From NCBI GenBank assembly GCA_028717105.1, contig JAQUOM010000028.1, positions 1 through 16,451 on the forward strand: a stretch of DNA of 16,451 nucleotides. The letters run 5' to 3'. Shown here piece by piece: positions 1 through 7,662 of this stretch (positions are counted from its first letter, which is position 1; each line of letters opens with the position of its first letter). Both the position numbers and the translations under genes were made by a program. Under the pieces are notes generated by a model, which saw only the letters and a program-made list of their open reading frames with translations, was not told where the DNA came from and ran no database searches. The DNA is from Candidatus Omnitrophota bacterium. GTDB taxonomy: Bacteria > Omnitrophota > Gorgyraeia > Velamenicoccales > Velamenicoccaceae.

Positions 1-2
1 CT

Positions 3-776
3 AAAGTTCTTAATGACGGCATGCCTTTTCATATCAAAAAAGATAATCTGAGGGATTTTCCGGGCGACCCCCTCTTTTCTGTTTTTGTGTCCGATGAGTT
101 TGTCGTGATCCCGCTGAAGGCCAAAGATAAGTCCGTCGGTTTGATCGTTGCGGACAATATTTTTACGAAACGGTCCATCACCAAAGACGATATCCGGGTG
201 CTCATGATGTTTGCCAACCAGGCGGGGATGGCCATCGAAAACTCGCAGTTGTACGAGCGGACCCTCATCAAGGTCCACAAGGACGCCCTGACAGACCTCT
301 GGAACCACGGCTATTTTCAGTTTGTCGTTGACGAGGAGCTCAGGCGCGCCAAGGACCATTTGACGTATCTGAGCATCATCATGCTCGATATCGACAATTT
401 TAAAAATTACAACGATACCTGGGGGCATCAGAAAGGCGATGAAATCCTCTCTCGTATCTCCAAGATCATCACGGAGTCATCCCGCAAGATCGACAAGGTT
501 TGTCGATACGGGGGTGAAGAGTTCGCTGTGATCCTTCCCGATGCCGCCAAGAAAGATGTTCTTGTCATTGCGGAAAGGATCCGGTCGAATATCGAGCAGT
601 ATCCTTTCACGACCGGTCCGGATCATCCGCCTCAAAAGATCACCGTCAGCATCGGCGTTGCGTCTTTTCCAGAAGATGGAAAAACGAAGGCGGAACTGAT
701 CCGTGCCGCCGATGCGGCCCTCTATGACGCGAAAAAACAAGGCAAAAACCGCGTCGCCAGCTCCTCCGCCCTCTAA
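3..776 (+). CDS. GAF-GGDEF diguanylate cyclase, 5' partial
   Basis: Probable diguanylate cyclase that makes cyclic di-GMP from two GTP, controlled by an N-terminal GAF sensor domain. The frame is open to the window edge, so the first ATG (position 21) is internal and the true start lies upstream. Residues are counted from that ATG. The end of a GAF domain covers about 1-80 (IPLKAKDKSVGLIVADN, then the helix before LYERT). A GGDEF domain covers about 88-245: metal-binding D123 and D125 in MLDIDNFK, active-site GGEEF at 164-168, and the terminal DAALYDAKKQGKNR. RKID (155-158) lies exactly five residues before GGEEF, which is the spacing of the allosteric c-di-GMP inhibitory I-site. The enzyme therefore looks active and feedback inhibited. 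No membrane segment is visible in the part present. It converges with smc. The family call is firm; the ligand sensed by the GAF domain is unknown. Confidence 0.93.
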   Translation, partial: KVLNDGMPFHIKKDNLRDFPGDPLFSVFVSDEFVVIPLKAKDKSVGLIVADNIFTKRSITKDDIRVLMMFANQAGMAIENSQLYERTLIKVHKDALTDLWNHGYFQFVVDEELRRAKDHLTYLSIIMLDIDNFKNYNDTWGHQKGDEILSRISKIITESSRKIDKVCRYGGEEFAVILPDAAKKDVLVIAERIRSNIEQYPFTTGPDHPPQKITVSIGVASFPEDGKTKAELIRAADAALYDAKKQGKNRVASSSAL

Positions 777-811
777 AATCTCCCTATCATTTTAAACTCC
801 AATAGCCGATG

Positions 812-841
812 ACCAAACAATCGCGCGGATTTTTGTTTGGT
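812..841. terminator. Inverted repeat between convergent genes, possible weak bidirectional terminator
   Basis: Nine-base perfect inverted repeat ACCAAACAA / TTGTTTGGT with a 12-nt loop, in the 85-nt gap between the stop of the GGDEF gene and the stop of smc. Its position suits termination from both sides. The stem is AT-rich and neither strand has a clean T-tract after it, so its strength as an intrinsic terminator is doubtful. Confidence 0.35.
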
Positions 842-861
842 TATTGAATTTTGGTGATTCG

Positions 862-3800
862 TTATTTGTTTTCGAGGGTTGTTTCGGGGCCGGGCTGCGG
901 AGAAACAGCAACAACACGGGCGACAGGGGTTTCGTCCGGGGACGCCTGATTTCCGGCGGAGTTTTTGGCGGTCGAATTTTCATGCAGCTTGACAGAGACG
1001 ATCTTGGACATGCCGGAACGTTCCATGGTGATGCCGTACATCACATTGGCGCGTGAGATGGTTTTTTTGTTGTGCGTAATGACGATGAATTGCGATGTCT
1101 TGGCGAAGTCGCCGAGCATTCGGCTGAAACGGTCGATGTTGGATTCGTCCAGCGCCGCGTCAATTTCGTCTAAGACGCAGAACGGCGACGGTTTTGTTTT
1201 GAAGATCGCAAAGATCAGGGCGATCGCCGATAAGGATTTTTCCCCGCCGGACAAAAGGGTGATGTTTTGCAGCTTCTTGCCCGGCGGCCGGCAGATGATC
1301 TCGATGCCGGATTCGAGCACGTCTTCTTCATCGATCAAAAAGAGCTTGGCTTCCCCTCCTCCGAAGAGCAGGCGGAAATAGTTTTTGAATTCTTCGGCGA
1401 CGATCTGGAAGGTTTCCAGGAACATCTTGCGCGTGTTGCGGTTGATTTTGAGGATTGCATTTTTCAGGGATTCTTTAGCGGTCAAGAGGTCGTTCTGCTG
1501 CTGGGTCAGGAAATCATGCCTGTTTTTCAGTTCTTCGAGCTCTTCGATCGCGACAAGGTTGACCGTTCCGAAGGATTCGGCCTTTTCCCTCAGTGCCTGG
1601 ATTTCTTCCTGAAGGACTTTGATATCGACGCCTGCGTCGGATTCCGGGCCGGCCGCCGGCGTTTCATCCACGTCGACATTGTAAGCCGACAGCATCCTGT
1701 TTTTGATGTTGGTCAGCTTGAAGTGAAGCTCCTGCTCTTGCATCTGATGACGGTGGACGGCTTCTTTGACGCGGTCCATCTTTTCTTCCAGGTCGATGAT
1801 CTGCTTCTGGATGAAATCGATACTGTTGACTTCTTCGATCCTCATCTGGCTCTGAGACCTGTGCTCCTGGGTCTTGCGGCCGATTTCTTCTTCATTGACC
1901 TTGATTTTGAATTCGAGCGTGCCTGATTCTTCCTCCAACTGGTGGATTTTTTCCTTGGATTCCGTGATCTCCTGGCGCGTCAAGGTGAGGCTGTGCTCAT
2001 CCTGGGTGAGCGTATCCTGGAAATATTTCAAGTTGGCCGACAGGCCTTCCTCTTTCGCCTTTTGATTACCCAAGTCCGCTTTCAATTGAGTGATTCCGAC
2101 AAGGATTGTCTCGCGTTCCTGGCTTTGGGCGGCTGCCGCATTGGAGTTTTGCGTGATCGTATTCTCGCAGGAGGAAAGGTCGGAGGCGATCATGTTGAGG
2201 TCGTTGCGATATTGTTCGTCGCGGCTGCGGGCCTGCTTGAGTCCCTCATTGACTTCGTTTGTCTCGAGGGCGATGACCGAGAGCTCGTCATGGATCTTGC
2301 GCGCGTTTTCGTTCAAATTGGTGTTGACGGCTTCTTTGTTGGTAAGGGTGAATCGTTCCTGCTGGAGTTCTTCTTCGATGGACCTGCCGTTTTCGACTGT
2401 CCGGATGAGTTCTTTTTCTTTGCCCGACATCTCGCCGCGCAGGGCCTGCATTTCTGCGTCGATATCCGTGATCCTTCGTTCCAGGCCGTCGAGGTCAAAA
2501 GGGATGAATTTGACATCGCAGGTGATCCGGGTGACCCGGGCCTTGTCATCCATGGCGACCTCGCGCGCATGGGCGATAATGTCGGAGATCTTGTTTTTGG
2601 GGATGTCCCCCTGGATCTCGAGGATCCCCTGCTGGGCCTCCGGCATGCTTTCGTATTTGAGGCGCAGTTCTTTTAAGAATTCGATCTGGGATCGGAGGCT
2701 GAGTTTTTCATTTTCCAGGCCCCTGAGCCGCACATCCATTTCTTTGAGGATGTTTTCCAGCGCGGCCTGTTGCGCCTTCGCGTCGGCGAGCCGCGTATGG
2801 GTCGCTTCGATCCTGGACCTCTCTTGCGCGATTTCCGAACCGACCGCCTCGATATGCTTGAGGAGTTCGGCATTCTCTTCCTCTGTTTTTAATTTTTCCG
2901 TTTCCAGACGGCGCTGCCTGGCGAGAAGTCCGTGAAGGGTGCTGGAGTTTTCATTTAGCAGGTTGGAAGTTTTGCTTTCCGTTAGGTTGAGCTCGAAGAT
3001 CCTGTTTTTGAGGTCTTTGTTTTCCGCCTGCAGTCGGCCGATATCGGCCTCCAGGCCGGCCAGTTTTATTTCCTGTTCTTTGAGCTGGGCGTCTTTGGCG
3101 GAAAAGATTTCGTTGAGATGGGTCAGTTGGCCCGTAAGGTCGCTGATGTTGGACTGGTGTGATGCGATCTTTGCCGCGAATTGCTGCTCTTGCGCCGTCA
3201 ATATCTGGATGCGTTTGTCTAAGTCTGCCGTCCTGTCCAGGTTCAGGGAGATGTGCTGGCGGTGTGAGGCATTGGTATTTTCAAGGACCGAGATGTCTTC
3301 TTTCATCTCGGCGATGCGTGCGTCCAATTCCTGCAGTCCCTGCTGCTGATGGATCAGCCGCCCATCGAGAGTCTGGAGTTCCGCGTTGAGCTGGGCCTCC
3401 TCTTCCGAGCTTTTCTTGGCCATTTCGGCCGTCACCGCGAGCTCCCCTTTAACGGCTTTGAGCTCAAGGCCCGCGTAGGTCAGCTCCGAGCTTTTTAGTT
3501 TTTCGAAGACTTCCTTGTAGCGGCGGGCCTTGCTCGCCTGGCGCTCAATGGAGCCGATCTGGCGCTTGACTTCCGTGATGATATCGTTGATGCGCAGGAG
3601 GTTGTTGTCCGTCTCCTCGAGTTTTCGCATCGCCTCTTTCTTCTTGACCTTGTATTTACTGACCCCTGTGGCTTCGTCGAAGACCAGGCGCCTGTCTTCG
3701 GGTTTAGAGCTGATGACCAGGTCGATCTTTCCCTGTTCCACCAGGGAATAGGATTCGGCACCTATCCCTGTGCCCATCAGAAGTTCGTTGATGTCTTTGA

Positions 3801-4161
3801 GACGCACGATGTTGTTGTTGATGAGATATTCGCTTTCTCCGGACCGAAAGAGCCTGCGGGTGATGGTGACTTCGTCGTAGTCGATCGGCAGGATCTTGGC
3901 TTCGTTGGAGATGGTCAGAGAGACCTCGGCCATGTTCTGCGCGGGCACGTTTTCCGTGCCGTTGAAGATGACGTCTTCCATTTTTGCGCCGCGCAGGGAC
4001 TTGATGGATTGTTCGCCCAGGCACCAGCGCATCGAGTCGAAGATGTTGCTCTTTCCGCAACCGTTGGGGCCGACGATAGCGGTGATGCCCGGCTCGAAGT
4101 GAAGGAGCGTCTTTTCGGCGAACGATTTAAATCCGGCAATTTCGAGTTTTTTGAAATACAT
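862..4161 (-). CDS. smc: Chromosome segregation SMC ATPase with a very short hinge region
   Basis: Structural maintenance of chromosomes ATPase (1099 aa), the core of bacterial condensin with ScpA and ScpB, acting on the nucleoid. The head is complete: Walker A GPNGCGKS (31-38), Q-loop Q143 in VEQGKIDL, ABC signature LSGGEKS (970-976), Walker B FCVLDEI (994-1000, D998/E999), the D-loop after it, and H1030 in the switch. Long coiled coils run about 170-503 and 566-900, so the two arms are nearly equal (about 335 residues each). Between them lie only about 60 residues (505-565), where SMC proteins normally carry a hinge of roughly 150 or more residues with glycine-rich ends. No such glycine-rich segment and no CxxC zinc hook is present. 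The low-complexity tail (about 1060-1099) is unlikely to be essential. The gene starts 5 nt after the etfA stop with no visible Shine-Dalgarno, so translational coupling is likely. Identity as SMC is firm; function of the hinge is open. Confidence 0.95.
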   Translation of the reverse strand: MYFKKLEIAGFKSFAEKTLLHFEPGITAIVGPNGCGKSNIFDSMRWCLGEQSIKSLRGAKMEDVIFNGTENVPAQNMAEVSLTISNEAKILPIDYDEVTITRRLFRSGESEYLINNNIVRLKDINELLMGTGIGAESYSLVEQGKIDLVISSKPEDRRLVFDEATGVSKYKVKKKEAMRKLEETDNNLLRINDIITEVKRQIGSIERQASKARRYKEVFEKLKSSELTYAGLELKAVKGELAVTAEMAKKSSEEEAQLNAELQTLDGRLIHQQQGLQELDARIAEMKEDISVLENTNASHRQHISLNLDRTADLDKRIQILTAQEQQFAAKIASHQSNISDLTGQLTHLNEIFSAKDAQLKEQEIKLAGLEADIGRLQAENKDLKNRIFELNLTESKTSNLLNENSSTLHGLLARQRRLETEKLKTEEENAELLKHIEAVGSEIAQERSRIEATHTRLADAKAQQAALENILKEMDVRLRGLENEKLSLRSQIEFLKELRLKYESMPEAQQGILEIQGDIPKNKISDIIAHAREVAMDDKARVTRITCDVKFIPFDLDGLERRITDIDAEMQALRGEMSGKEKELIRTVENGRSIEEELQQERFTLTNKEAVNTNLNENARKIHDELSVIALETNEVNEGLKQARSRDEQYRNDLNMIASDLSSCENTITQNSNAAAAQSQERETILVGITQLKADLGNQKAKEEGLSANLKYFQDTLTQDEHSLTLTRQEITESKEKIHQLEEESGTLEFKIKVNEEEIGRKTQEHRSQSQMRIEEVNSIDFIQKQIIDLEEKMDRVKEAVHRHQMQEQELHFKLTNIKNRMLSAYNVDVDETPAAGPESDAGVDIKVLQEEIQALREKAESFGTVNLVAIEELEELKNRHDFLTQQQNDLLTAKESLKNAILKINRNTRKMFLETFQIVAEEFKNYFRLLFGGGEAKLFLIDEEDVLESGIEIICRPPGKKLQNITLLSGGEKSLSAIALIFAIFKTKPSPFCVLDEIDAALDESNIDRFSRMLGDFAKTSQFIVITHNKKTISRANVMYGITMERSGMSKIVSVKLHENSTAKNSAGNQASPDETPVARVVAVSPQPGPETTLENK

Positions 4162-4166
4162 ATTTT

Positions 4167-5360
4167 TTATTTTTTTAACTTTGCTGCCAGAGTTTTTGTC
4201 AACAGCGGCACGACCTCGAAGAGATCGCCGACAATGCCATAGGAAGCGATCTGGAAGATCGGGGCCGACGGGTCATTATTGATCGCAATGATCGTCTTGG
4301 AAGACTGCATGCCGACCAGGTGTTGGATCTGTCCTGAGATTCCGCAGGCGATGTAAATGCCCGGGCAGACGGTTTTCCCTGTCTGACCGACCTGGTGCGA
4401 ATACGGTATCCAGCCGGCATCCACAGCCGCCCGGGATGAGCCGACGGCTCCATTGAGGGCCGCTGCCAGTTCTTCGAGTATTTTGAAGTTTTCAGGGCCT
4501 TTCATGCCACGGCCTCCCGAAACGATGATATCGGCTTCGGCGATATTCACCGTTGAAGAGATCTCTTCGATGATGTCGAGGATCTTCGTTCGTGACGCGT
4601 AGATATCTTTTTCAAAAACTTCCTTGATGATCTGCCCGTTGCGTGAAGAATCGCGAGCCGCTTCTTTCATGACCTTGTGCCGCACCGTGGCCATCTGGGG
4701 CCTGTGGTTGGGTGTGATGATGGTCGCCATGATGTTTCCGCCAAAGGCCGGGCGTGTCTGCAGGAGTATTTTTTTATGCGGGTCGATGTCCAGGCCCGTG
4801 CAATCCGCCGTCAATCCTGTATGGATCTTGACGGCGACGCGGGAAATGAGCGAACGGCCGATAGAGGTGGCGCCGCAAAGAACGACCTCAGGCTTATATT
4901 TTTTGATCAGACGGACCAGGATCTGCGTGTAGGCGTCATCCGCGAAGTTCTTCAGATGAGGGTGGTCGACGACATAGACCGTATCGGCGCCGCGGTGGAT
5001 GATGTCTATGGCCCGCGTTTCGATATCGTGCCCCAGGACGACCCCGCAGAGTTCGCAGCCGAGCTTGTCCGCCAGCTCCCTTCCTTTTCCCAAAAGTTCG
5101 AAGGCCACGGATTGGACCACGCCGCGTTTCTGTTCACAAAAAACCCAGACCCCCTTTGATTCCGTATCGGCTGCCGCAGATTTTTCCCTCTTGAGGGTGA
5201 TCGCCTGGAATTTACAGGCTTCGACACAGGCGCCGCACAGGGTGCACTGTTCGGCGCGGACGACGGCTTTCTTATTGTCCATGAACAGCGCGCCGAAGGG
5301 GCAGGCCTTGACGCACAGCGTGCACCCGACACATTGTTCTTTTGAGATGATCAAAGACAT
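4167..5360 (-). CDS. etfA: Electron transfer flavoprotein alpha subunit with N-terminal 2x[4Fe-4S] ferredoxin domain
   Basis: Alpha subunit of an electron transfer flavoprotein (397 aa). Ordinary EtfA proteins are about 320 aa; the extra length here is an N-terminal ferredoxin domain (about 1-58) with two four-cysteine sets, C10/C13/C16/C20 and C39/C42/C45/C49. The ETF alpha N-terminal domain follows (about 70-255). The C-terminal FAD domain carries SGGRGMKG (281-288), GSSRAAVDAGW (307-317), the QVGQTGKTV stretch (323-331) and the AINNDPSAPIF region with D363. Ferredoxin-fused EtfA is known from electron-bifurcating systems such as CarE (caffeyl-CoA reductase complex) and LctC (lactate dehydrogenase complex) of Acetobacterium woodii. 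Start: GAGAGGGAAC precedes ATG, giving a good ribosome site. It lies 10 nt after etfB and 5 nt before smc. Bifurcation is inferred from architecture, not shown. Confidence 0.93.
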   Translation of the reverse strand: MSLIISKEQCVGCTLCVKACPFGALFMDNKKAVVRAEQCTLCGACVEACKFQAITLKREKSAAADTESKGVWVFCEQKRGVVQSVAFELLGKGRELADKLGCELCGVVLGHDIETRAIDIIHRGADTVYVVDHPHLKNFADDAYTQILVRLIKKYKPEVVLCGATSIGRSLISRVAVKIHTGLTADCTGLDIDPHKKILLQTRPAFGGNIMATIITPNHRPQMATVRHKVMKEAARDSSRNGQIIKEVFEKDIYASRTKILDIIEEISSTVNIAEADIIVSGGRGMKGPENFKILEELAAALNGAVGSSRAAVDAGWIPYSHQVGQTGKTVCPGIYIACGISGQIQHLVGMQSSKTIIAINNDPSAPIFQIASYGIVGDLFEVVPLLTKTLAAKLKK

Positions 5361-5370
5361 GTTCCCTCTC

Positions 5371-6153
5371 TTACGGTAAAAGCGATTTTATGACGTCGAC
5401 GATTTTGGCAACGGATTCTTCGGCCGGCCCCTGGTAGAGCGCCCCTCCCTTTCTGCGTTCGGGGGAGAATATTTTGACGACTTGCGTGGGGGAGCCTTTC
5501 AGGCCCAGGCGTTCCTGTTCACAATCCAGCATCTGCGCGCTGAAAAGTTGTATCTTGGCGCTCTTGGCCCGCATCTTGCCTTTGAGCGAAGGGATGCGGG
5601 GCTCATTGATCTCTTTAACGACGGTCAAGAGGCACGGCAGGGGCGTCTCGACGATATCATAACCTTCTTCCGTCATGCGTTCGACGACAGCCACGCCGTC
5701 CTTCAAGGATTCGATCTTTTTGACGTATGTGACTTGCGGGATGTCAAGGTGCGTGGAAATTCCCGGCCCCACCTGGGCCGTGTCTCCGTCCGAGGCTTGC
5801 TTGCCGCAGAGAATCAGGGAAAATTCTCCGAGTTTTTTTACGGCGGCGGCGAGCGTATAACTGGTGGCCAGGGTATCCGATCCCGCAAAGGCCCTGTCGG
5901 AGACCAGGACTGCTTCGTCGATGCCCATGGAGATCGCTTCGCGAAGGGCGTTTTCCGCCTGAGGCGGCCCCATGGTGACCGCCGTTGTCTTGCCGCCCCA
6001 TTTTTCTTTCAGGCGCACCGCTTCTTCGATCGCATACATGTCGAAGGGGTTGATGATGGATTGGACCCCCTCGCGAACCAGGGTATTCGTTTCTGGATTG
6101 ATCTTAACGTCCGCCGTGTCGGGGACCTGTTTGATGCAGACGATGATGTTCAT
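5371..6153 (-). CDS. etfB: Electron transfer flavoprotein beta subunit
   Basis: Beta subunit (260 aa, normal family length) that pairs with the neighbouring EtfA. The N-terminus MNIIVCIKQVPDT and the NPFDMYAIEEAVRLKE stretch (35-50) are typical of EtfB/FixA. The segment CGKQASDGDTAQVGPGISTHL (116-136) is the nucleotide-binding loop, which in bifurcating ETFs sits at the beta-FAD site that takes electrons from NADH. The ETF-beta signature is clear around EINEPRIPSLKGKMRAKS (181-198). The gene is first of a tight etfB-etfA-smc run. Its upstream spacer carries a candidate promoter, and the ribosome site is weak (GAGAC). Together with the acyl-CoA dehydrogenase upstream, this forms a complete electron-transfer module. 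Confidence 0.95.
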   Translation of the reverse strand: MNIIVCIKQVPDTADVKINPETNTLVREGVQSIINPFDMYAIEEAVRLKEKWGGKTTAVTMGPPQAENALREAISMGIDEAVLVSDRAFAGSDTLATSYTLAAAVKKLGEFSLILCGKQASDGDTAQVGPGISTHLDIPQVTYVKKIESLKDGVAVVERMTEEGYDIVETPLPCLLTVVKEINEPRIPSLKGKMRAKSAKIQLFSAQMLDCEQERLGLKGSPTQVVKIFSPERRKGGALYQGPAEESVAKIVDVIKSLLP

Positions 6154-6232
6154 AGGGTCTCAGCGATGGGTTGTTTTGGCCGCAGTCATGCGACTGGTGG
6201 AACGGCGCGCTGCGGGCAAAAAGCACTGGTTT

Positions 6233-6261
6233 AGTTTACTGCAAAGCTTCATGGCTTTCAA
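6233..6261 (-). promoter_or_regulatory. Candidate sigma70-type promoter for etfB-etfA-smc
   Basis: On the minus strand TTGAAA (6256-6261; 5 of 6 matches to TTGACA) is followed after exactly 17 nt by TAAACT (6233-6238; 4 of 6 matches to TATAAT). Transcription would start near 6226, giving a leader of about 70 nt before etfB. The spacing is ideal but the -10 is weak; the call rests on consensus alone. Confidence 0.4.
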
Positions 6262-6302
6262 CCGATACTTCATTATGCCGGAGCATTTGCAGCCGGACAG
6301 CG

Positions 6303-6365
6303 CGTCATGCTGAAGGATCCGGCATGACGGGTGGCTGTTCTCAGGAAAGGACAAGTTGTCATTCC
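6303..6365. repeat. Paired intergenic palindromes, REP-like
   Basis: Two neighbouring inverted repeats lie between the dehydrogenase stop and the etfB promoter. The first is CGTCATGC (6303-6310) / GCATGACG (6322-6329) around an 11-nt loop containing GGATCC. The second is imperfect: GGAA-AG-GACAA / TTGTC-A-TTCC (6344-6365). Neither is followed by a T-tract on the minus strand, so they do not look like normal terminators. The GTCATGC...GCATGAC core resembles dispersed extragenic palindromes in other bacteria. The rest of the 241-nt spacer 6154-6394 holds no ORF I can support. Confidence 0.45.
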
Positions 6366-6394
6366 TCGGTGTCTGCCTATTTCTCAAGATATCA

Positions 6395-7549
6395 TTAGCC
6401 TTTTGCCATTTCTTTAATCAACTGCAAAGCAATGATGCTGCGCTGGATCTGGTTCGTCCCTTCGTAGATCTGCGTGATCTTGGCGTCGCGCATCCTTTTT
6501 TCCGCAGGATATTCTTTGATGTAACCGTATCCGCCGAAGACCTGAACGGCGTCGGTCGTGACCTTCATCGCAACGTCCGAAGCAAAAAGTTTGGCCATCG
6601 CGGAATATTTTGAGACGTTTTTGGCGCCGGAGTCGATCATGCGGGCCGTGGCATAGATGAGGGCACGGGCCGCTTCCACCTGGGTCGCCATATCGGCCAG
6701 CATCCATTGGATTCCCTGGAAGCTGGAAATCGGCTTGCCGAACTGGACCCTTTCTTTGGAATATTTGACGGCGGATTCCAGGGCGCCGGCCGCGATCCCG
6801 AGGGCTTGCGACGCCACGCCCGGGCGGGAGACGTCGAACGTCTTCATGGTGACGATGAAACCCATCCCTTCTCTGCCCAGGATGTTTTCCTTCGGTACTT
6901 CGCAGTCCGTAAAGATGAGCTCGCGTGTTGATGAGGCGCGGATACCAAGTTTGTCCTCTTTCTTGCCGAAGGTGAAACCCTTCATGCCTTTTTCGAGGAT
7001 GAACGCGGTGGCCCCGCGGGCGCCTTTAGTTTTATCGGTCATTGCGATCACGACATATGTCTCGGCATCGCCGCCGTTCGTGATGAAATGCTTCATGCCG
7101 TTGAGCACGTAATGGTCGCCCTTCTTTTTCGCCGTCGTCTGGATGGCGCTGGCGTCCGAGCCGGCCGCCGGTTCCGTGACGGCAAAAGCGGCCAGCTTTT
7201 TGCCGGCCGCCAGATCAGGCAGATATTTTTTCTTCTGCTCCTCGCTGCCGAACAAAAGAATCGGGTCCAGCCCGAGATAAGACGCTGCGAAGCAGAGTGT
7301 GATGCCGCCGCACGCCTTAGAGAGCTCTTCGGTCGCGATGCAGGTTTCCAGGACGCCGCCGCCCAGGCCGCCGTAGGCCTCTGGGATGGAGACGCCGAAG
7401 AGGTCCGCCTGGGCCAGGATCTTGACGATGGGCCAGGGAAATTCCTCGGATTTATCGTATTCTGCGGCCACGGGCGCGATCTTTTCCTGCGCGATCTGGC
7501 GGCAGAGGTCCCGGATCATGATCTGTTGTTCATTGAGCAAGTAGTCCAT
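6395..7549 (-). CDS. Acyl-CoA dehydrogenase (butyryl/short-chain type)
   Basis: FAD-dependent acyl-CoA dehydrogenase (384 aa, the usual length), which interconverts acyl-CoA and trans-2-enoyl-CoA and exchanges electrons with ETF. Visible features: an N-terminal helical domain; the FAD/substrate segment AAFAVTEPAAGSD (120-132); the FITNGG region (155-160); ERVQFGKPISSFQ (266-278); QVFGGYGYIKEYPAEK (336-351); and IYEGTNQIQR (361-370), where E363 is at the position of the catalytic base of butyryl-CoA/short-chain dehydrogenases. Good ribosome site: AAAGGA, 8 nt before ATG. With ferredoxin-EtfA and EtfB downstream, a Bcd-Etf-like complex reducing enoyl-CoA while also reducing ferredoxin is possible. 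The actual acyl substrate cannot be read from the sequence; no beta-oxidation or butyrate genes are in the window. Confidence 0.93.
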   Translation of the reverse strand: MDYLLNEQQIMIRDLCRQIAQEKIAPVAAEYDKSEEFPWPIVKILAQADLFGVSIPEAYGGLGGGVLETCIATEELSKACGGITLCFAASYLGLDPILLFGSEEQKKKYLPDLAAGKKLAAFAVTEPAAGSDASAIQTTAKKKGDHYVLNGMKHFITNGGDAETYVVIAMTDKTKGARGATAFILEKGMKGFTFGKKEDKLGIRASSTRELIFTDCEVPKENILGREGMGFIVTMKTFDVSRPGVASQALGIAAGALESAVKYSKERVQFGKPISSFQGIQWMLADMATQVEAARALIYATARMIDSGAKNVSKYSAMAKLFASDVAMKVTTDAVQVFGGYGYIKEYPAEKRMRDAKITQIYEGTNQIQRSIIALQLIKEMAKG

Positions 7550-7593
7550 AAGTGTGTTCCTTTCTTGTGTTGTCCGTTATTACCCTATCCATA

Positions 7594-7661
7594 AACCGGA
7601 GGATCGGGGCCCTGTCGGTAGATCGCGATCCTCGGTTCAGGATTCCGCCTTTGTTAGGCGG
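7594..7661. repeat. Cluster of two intergenic hairpins after the GNAT gene
   Basis: The 113-nt gap between the GNAT stop and the acyl-CoA dehydrogenase start is mostly palindromic. AACCGGAGGATCG (7594-7606) pairs with CGATCCTCGGTT (7626-7637): 12 bp with a single bulged G and a 19-nt loop. A second hairpin, CCGCCT-TTGTT-AGGCGG (7645-7661), ends one base before the GNAT stop codon. On the minus strand no run of T follows either stem, only GGTTTAT after the larger one. They could block readthrough, protect the 3' end, or be mobile extragenic palindromes. Confidence 0.5.
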
Positions 7662-7662
7662 T

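Noticed and set aside
1267..2935. Several plus-strand ORFs of 219-281 codons opposite smc
   Set aside because: They mirror the highly charged coiled-coil code of smc and have no family features of their own.
5482..6313. Plus-strand ORFs over etfB and the etfB/dehydrogenase spacer
   Set aside because: They run antisense through a clear EtfB gene and show no domain; the part in the spacer is short and without a ribosome site.
7563..7593. Possible promoter for the acyl-CoA dehydrogenase gene (GGTAATAAC stretch)
   Set aside because: No -35-like hexamer at a suitable distance and a poor -10 match; not better than chance.
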